A DNA stretch of 64,000 nt from the NCBI GenBank assembly GCA_011033025.1, contig WFMF01000130.1:62001-126000 (forward strand), written 5' to 3'. A program made the translations under genes and the position numbers. The notes below the pieces were generated by a model. The model did no database searches. It was not told the origin of the DNA and saw only the letters and a list, made by a program, of their open reading frames with translations. How positions within the stretch are numbered: the first letter of the stretch is position 1; every line of letters begins with the position of its first letter. Below are positions 58,853 through 64,000 of the stretch, piece after piece. Source of the stretch: Beroe forskalii. Taxonomy: Eukaryota > Ctenophora > Nuda > Beroida > Beroidae.

Positions 58853-59746
58853 ATGATTCCCTCCCTACAACAAGAGATCATCTCCATCACTGACACTGAG
58901 GAACACGCCAGGGACTTCCTGTTCCGGAGAGGGATCCTGAAGAACACTCTCCCCTGCTCTTCCTGCAACGCACCAATGGACCTCGTCTCTTGTGCCGCCT
59001 CCAAATCCCCTGACTTAAAGATATGGCGCTGCTCTCCATGCCGGAAGTTCAGAAACATCAGATCGGAGAGTGTCCTCTACGGCTTCAGGCTCTCCATGCA
59101 GCAGTTCCTCACCCTCATCTTCTACTTCAGCATAAAGTGCATGACGAACATCGCCATCTCACAGCTGGTTGGGTTGTCGGAGAACACAGTCTGTGACTGG
59201 AGGATCTACCTTCACACCAAAGTTGCAGACTGGCTTGTCATCAATTCCACTCCCCTTGGAGGTCCGGGAGTGGTTGTCGAGATGGACGAGGCTAAATTCG
59301 GGAAAATGAGGTACAACAAGGGAGCATACCGGGAGGGACAGTGGGTTCTTGGAGCAGTGGACAGGAATACTAACCAGTGCTTCCTCCTCATCTGCCCTAA
59401 CAACAGTCGGGATGCTGCTACACTCCTTCCCTTGATTCAGCGCTGGATCCTCCCTGGGAGCATCGTGTACACCGACGAATGGGGAGCCTACAATTCCTTG
59501 ACTGCGGCTGGATACACTCACGAAACGGTTAACCACAGCATCCAGTTTGTGGACCCCGCCACTGGAGTTCACACCAACACTCAGGAGGGGCTGTGGGCTC
59601 ACGCGAAGCGATCCGTCGTTGGGAGCACGAACCTGGAGCTGGCACTGATAGACTTCATGTTCAGGAGACGCTTCAATGCTTCTGGTGGCCCGACTCAGAT
59701 TGCGAATTGTTTTAACGGATATCTTTCAGTTTTGAGGGCTAATTGA
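58853..59746 (+). CDS. Merlin (ISXO2-like DDE) transposase
   Basis: 297 aa from ATG to TGA, uninterrupted. It cuts and pastes the element by recognising the terminal repeats. Visible parts: a zinc-ribbon with Cys35, Cys38, Cys60 and Cys63; a helix-turn-helix-like segment at about 100-118 (NIAISQLVGLSENTVCDW); and a DDE catalytic core with Asp145 (VVEMDEAKFG), Asp208 (GSIVYTDEWGAY) and Glu245 (VHTNTQEGLWAHAKR). These match the IS1595/ISXO2 transposase family. Length is normal. A polyadenylation signal aataaa at 59799 suggests its own transcript. The near-identity to copy A and the intact frame suggest recent activity. Confidence 0.95.
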   Translation: MIPSLQQEIISITDTEEHARDFLFRRGILKNTLPCSSCNAPMDLVSCAASKSPDLKIWRCSPCRKFRNIRSESVLYGFRLSMQQFLTLIFYFSIKCMTNIAISQLVGLSENTVCDWRIYLHTKVADWLVINSTPLGGPGVVVEMDEAKFGKMRYNKGAYREGQWVLGAVDRNTNQCFLLICPNNSRDAATLLPLIQRWILPGSIVYTDEWGAYNSLTAAGYTHETVNHSIQFVDPATGVHTNTQEGLWAHAKRSVVGSTNLELALIDFMFRRRFNASGGPTQIANCFNGYLSVLRAN

Positions 59747-59798
59747 ATATTGATTGATTTCTTGATTACTGCATAGTATATTTTTAGACTGATTATTA

Positions 59799-59804
59799 AA
59801 TAAA
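59799..59804 (+). terminator. Polyadenylation signal after the Merlin transposase
   Basis: aataaa about 53 bp after the stop codon separates the transposase from the second gene. Confidence 0.5.
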
Positions 59805-60021
59805 AGTTGAAATTATTTCATGTTACAAGTATTTATCATAGTTATACATAATATTATTGTAATGAATATTTGTCGTTTTGAAGTATCATAATAAATCAAT
59901 TGTCAATTCATTTGTGATACAATCAATGGTTGGGGCGGGTAAGAATCACATAGCAAGTCAGAGTTGTCTTTGGGTAGATCGGGGTCTCATCACTGATAGG
60001 TGTCATGTTCGAATATCACAG

Positions 60022-60882
60022 ATAATCCTGCCCTCTCATGGATCCCGTATCCCGTTCAGTCCCTTCCACCACCATCTCCCGGCCTCCCTCCAAGTGCTCC
60101 TCCTGCTCCCTTCAGAAGAGGACCGTCACGGTTGCAAATGGAGTACAGCGCGTCATATCAGATAAGAGACGAAGCTTTGCCCTAAACACCTTGTTCCTGA
60201 CACTGCCCCACCTCCTCCACCTCCTCTTGACAACCTGACAGAACTTATCCTGAACGAACTGGAAGGCAACAGCGATCCATTCAACATCCTGACCTTGGGC
60301 GACCCTGCTGCAACAGACCCTCAGCCTGCTCCCACAGCTACCTCTTCTTCCTCTGCTGCACAGACAGATGCCACCCCTTCATCCCCTCCTCCTGTTCCAG
60401 CCACCCCTTCATCCCCTCCTCCTATTCCAGCATCCCCTTCATCCCCTCCTCCTGTTCCAGCATCCCTTCCTCCCGCAGACCCTGTCCAGCTCCCTCCTCA
60501 ACCGCAAACTCTTGCTCCTGCCCAGCAGACCCCTTCCATGCCACCTCCCCCTCCTCCAGCTGGCATGCCTGCTAAGAAGAGGAGGAAGCGCAACATGACA
60601 GCTCAGACCATCCATGATGACTACTCTCAAGTGATCAGACAGGTCAAAGGCAGAGTTCCGGTGAAGGAGGCTATCCTGGGAACTGGCTCCTGCAGATCTA
60701 CTTTCTACAAATGGAAGGCGATTGCAGAGATGAAGATCGTCAACAGCGTGGAGTACGACAGCCTGCAGCAGGCAGAATCTGACCCTGCATCCCTGCTGAT
60801 GAGCTGCAAAGTGAGCCTCTTGGAAGACGACAATGCCGCAGTAGCCGAGGATAAGAGGAAGGCTGGAGATCTTATTAAGTAA
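60022..60882 (+). CDS. Merlin second gene: proline-rich protein with NLS and helical C-terminus
   Basis: The clear frame runs 60166-60882 (TAA). In order: a short acidic-helical part (LDNLTELILNELEGNSDPFN), proline/serine-rich repeats (SSPPPVPA repeated about four times), a basic nuclear-signal-like KKRRKR, and a C-terminal region with KGRVPVKEAILGTG and RSTFYKWKAIAEMKIV that could form a helix-turn-helix. There is no ATG early in this frame. The upstream proline-rich frame 60022-60182 ends at CCC TAA; reading +1 there (CCC, skip T, AAA) continues straight into the main frame. It may need a frameshift, a splice, or be broken. The C-terminus recalls CCDC106-like proteins of fish, but that is from memory and unverified. 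Role unknown; a transposase partner or regulator is plausible. Confidence 0.65.
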
Positions 60883-61056
60883 TTATTGTAGAGTTTGAAT
60901 TTGAATCAGTTATTGATGTGAGTAAAGCAGTTTTATAGGTAGTTTTGTTGATATATACATGTATTAATTAATATCCGATGAAACCTCTGATAATTATTAT
61001 TCGATCATTCTTCAGTGTTTATGAGCGCCTTTTATTGAGTAAATAGATAGTGGACT

Positions 61057-61218
61057 TCTATTACCTGTTAATAGACGTCCACTAACTCCTAATAGACGTC
61101 TATTACCGAGATAGTGGACTTCCATTAAGAGTTAGTAGACGTCTATTAAGTGTTAATAGACGTCTACTATCGAGATAGTAGACGTCTATTAAGTGTGTCG
61201 GGCAACTTGGATACTGCC
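61057..61218. repeat. Merlin B right terminal inverted repeat
   Basis: Reverse complement of the left end over 162 bp, with the same AGACGTCT palindromes. Confidence 0.9.
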
Positions 61219-61226
61219 CAATTTTC

Positions 61227-62199
61227 TGAGGAAAAGGCGGCCCAGATATCTTGATAGAACAAATATTGAGTCACGTGCTTATTACTTTGCCCCTAGTTCC
61301 GTTTGGCTATGGTAAAGTACCAAATAACACGAACTAGTACCTATAATTATTTAGACACCAGAAAACCGAACAAACACAAAAAAGCATTCAATAAAACTGC
61401 TTCAAATTAGATAATTACACGCTAAAGTAAGTGTTCAAACCCTTTCTATCTATTTCACTGTTTTAAAGTAGGCAAATATTTGCTAGTCTTTGTACTAAGT
61501 ATAGCGAATATTTTCTATGTAGATTGTATTTATGAAATGTTTTAATTTTCGAATGCAATGGGCAAATAACCATTATAATATTGGATTCCGCTGTAATCAG
61601 TGCTATTGAATTTTCAGTAGATTAGCTTTTGAACAATCTTTTAGTCTTTAACCTTATTTCCAATGACATAGGCTTCTAAGCTAGTAACACTGAATCCGTA
61701 TATGAAAGAAACCAGTATTAAGGAACAGTACCTAGTTGGGGCTAGTATTTGAGATCAGCATTCGCCATTTAGGACTATTTGACTATTGGAGTATTTGAAT
61801 ATTGGAATATTGGGGAGCGTGGACAAGTTAATTCAGGTCCAGTATTTCGTCAGATGCACTGCGAGTCTTTACCCCAGTATGGTATTCGGAACTGTGTTTC
61901 GGAAGATCATTATTTCCCTGCATCACGATCAACTACTTAACTTGATGCTAACTCCACAGTCTTCATGTTACTCGTATGGGAATAATCCAAAAGATGATGG
62001 GTTTTGAAAAGGAGCATAATTATATCTGAATTACAATACTAGTAGACTACCGCCCATAATTTACACGGCTATATGTTATAGTTGCACCAGTTTCACATAT
62101 TTCGTTCATAAAATTCCACCTACAGCTGCTGTCCTTTTAACCGATATACCCGAGGAAAATAAACAGAGAACCCTACGCTGTTTTCATCGGTGTCGATAA
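61227..62199. other. No supported gene
   Basis: AT-rich; 61740-61815 has short attggagtatttgaat repeats. Confidence 0.45.
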
Positions 62200-62217
62200 G
62201 ATACGTAGACACGCACG

Positions 62218-62485
62218 GGTCAGGCCCATTTTGGGATAGCTTCCGAGGGATCTATCCGGTTTTAGACCTGCAGCCCGTAAGGCGAGGGTCTAAACAAATT
62301 TGGGCCCGATCCGGCAAGTGTCTATGTATTATAGACATCGATGAAAATCCAGAATTTCCACAGAGGTGTCTAAAATACTTCGAAACTTACCTGACCCATA
62401 TTAGCTTAGATCCTCACTCTTCATGCATGAGTCTAAACCGGATACATCCCTCGGGATGCGCGCCCCTCGGGAAGTATCCCAAAAT
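62218..62485. repeat. Imperfect inverted repeat pair
   Basis: gggatagcttccgagggatc and ctatccggttttagac (62231-62267) return as complements at about 62430-62482, with an extra CG-rich piece inside the right arm. The 106-codon frame across it (62190-62510) is probably a by-product. Confidence 0.6.
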
Positions 62486-64000
62486 TCTAAAACACAAGTC
62501 CGCGAGATGAATGTTTATACAATATCGCAAAAATATAAAGAAAAGTTAACTCACAAGCGCAATTTTCTCGAAACGTTTTTAGGATATCCATACACACAGT
62601 TTCAAAATGACTTGAGTAAAGACAGGATGGAAGGATGTTTTAAGACAGAGCATTCACTTTGTACATGTGTTTCTGCTTTGTCTTCTGTTTCTCTAGATAT
62701 GTATTATATCAGAGGGAGCCATGTGTGATATAGTATCATTGCTAGCGCCATATATTGACCTCATCAGTTCACCATTATGAACCCAGATAATGGCGTCACT
62801 CTCAACAAATATTAGTGCACTCTTTGCTGCATGCAAATAGGTTAATAGGATTCATTTCCAAATAACTGCACTTGCAGGAGCGCACCGTATTGTAAGGGTT
62901 ATATTCTGCTACACAGATGAATGACCGAAGGTTCCAAGCTTCTTGCCATTAATAGCGCGCTAAAGAAGGACGTCATAGTAGCAACCTATAAGGGAACATT
63001 TATGACATAATAACACCTGTTCTACATCTGTGACGTATAGAGGAGAATAAAGACGATAGAAAGTAGTCTGTACAAAGAGTGAAAATACGCGGGCATGGCA
63101 ACTGATTCTTACTAATGGTATCTGGCATCCCTATGTGGGGCCATATTGTACCCACCAGTGAACCCTGAAGTGGTATGACAGTCGTTAGTACATTGCTCAT
63201 TTTTCATCACTTTCAATGAGCACGCCCTTATGCCACACATTATTCACCATTTTGATCTAACAGACACGAATGGAAATTCGGCCGTTATACTCTGTTTACA
63301 ATTCAGTCAACGACGTGCAGCTATGGCTGCAAATGTTAAAAACGTGTAGGCACGGGTTCTGCCGAAATGCTTGCTTTGGCTCTGAAAAGTTTTAAAGCTG
63401 TATCTACAGCTCAGCCTACATATTTTGGATTGCTACAGCCCACTCGTTATACCTGGAGCGTTGAGCTATAACTGTCACCCATTTTAACGTATTTCAGCTG
63501 CAGCCGACTTAGTGACGGACGTGAGTGTCAGATAATTACAATTCTCCCTGCAGTGAACTCTAGATGTTCCGGTAGTTTTCCGGTTTCCCATACTGTTATT
63601 TCAGCATTCCTTTGTTATTTCTATTCGAGTACGGCCAAATTTGTCTCATCTGACGAAATTCCGCTTTTTCTAATTTGTATCTTCTGCTTCTTATGGAACT
63701 TTCTTAGACTCTAAAATCCGTAATTTGACGCATTGATATTCAAAGATATATGGTAGGCCCGTGATTTGTAGGCTCTAAACCCGTGATTTAGAAGAATTCA
63801 AATTTTCGACGCTTTGACATTATATTAACAATTGTGACATCCGTGCGACAATGAAGTAATTCTCAGCCATGGCCGATTACACGTGCAGCATTCAAGGGAA
63901 TACATTGTTACAGCCCTCTTGCCACAAGAAGCTGGCAGGCCATGCGTGTGACGTATAGAACATGCTGCGTCACTTCGTGAAATCTACATTATAATATATA
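62486..64000. other. No supported gene
   Basis: A CRE-like motif copy lies at 62765-62805. No exon or structured repeat was recognised otherwise. Confidence 0.45.

Larger units (their letters stand above)
58483..61218 (+). mobile_element. Merlin transposon B, probably autonomous, two genes
   Basis: 2,736 bp, starting GGCAGTATCCAAGTTGCCCG and ending in its complement, flanked by the 8 bp target duplication CAATTTTC (58475-58482 and 61219-61226). The inverted repeats are 162 bp (58483-58644, 61057-61218) and nearly perfect. It holds an intact IS1595/ISXO2-type transposase (58853-59746) and a second gene (about 60022-60882). Merlin elements are known for 8-9 bp target duplications and a single transposase; the second gene is unusual. 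Confidence 0.95.

Noticed and set aside
59159-59602. 147-codon minus-strand frame inside the Merlin transposase
   Set aside because: Shadow of the real transposase gene on the plus strand.
62190-62510. 106-codon plus-strand frame
   Set aside because: It overlaps an inverted repeat pair and has no recognisable domain or splice context.

Overview
This is animal-type nuclear DNA: AT-rich, with genes split by long introns at GT-AG sites, polypyrimidine tracts before acceptors, a metazoan T-box transcription factor, and dense DNA-transposon, foldback and satellite debris. An invertebrate is the best fit; nothing in the sequence fixes the phylum. I assembled exons by eye from splice signals, reading frame and protein-family motifs, so boundaries are predictions.

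Layout. (1) 1-2753 is one copy of a 2.7 kb unit with a galectin-like exon and, at its left edge, a short exon with a PCNA-box-like motif. A second copy lies at 52433-57359 in the same orientation, split by a Merlin transposon. (2) 2826-8372 is a complete eight-exon acetate kinase gene, an enzyme rarely reported from animals; its 3 kb intron holds a large inverted array of ~325 bp units. (3) 8373-30900 is mostly non-coding, with a few weakly supported exons (a plausible gene start at 13832-14131) and several structured repeats: a 1.8 kb foldback (15.5-17.3 kb), a TA-flanked inverted-repeat element (18.7-19.5 kb), a 430 bp hairpin (21.9-22.4 kb), a seven-copy ~146 bp satellite (22.4-23.4 kb) and three adjacent GC-rich stem-loops (23.8 kb). 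(4) 30986-50205 is a complete T-box gene of the Tbx1/15/20 class, about 451 aa, with an N-terminal eh1-like repressor motif. Its exon 4 is present twice, 2.1 kb apart, with seven differences that are all synonymous; including both copies would shift the frame. (5) 50206-52430 holds more foldback and MITE-like pieces, one with degenerate TTAGGG-like repeats. (6) 53742-55659 and 58483-61218 are two Merlin (IS1595/ISXO2-like) transposons with 8 bp target duplications and 162 bp inverted repeats. The second has an intact DDE transposase plus an unusual second gene (proline-rich, nuclear-signal and helical domains). The first is a broken chimera carrying foreign sequence. (7) 61219-64000 shows no convincing gene.

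The acetate kinase and T-box genes have no evident functional link. The most noteworthy items are the Merlin element with a second ORF and a stop-adjacent frame break, the duplicated T-box exon under purifying selection, the intron-containing acetate kinase, and a dispersed CRE-like short repeat family seen about a dozen times across the window.
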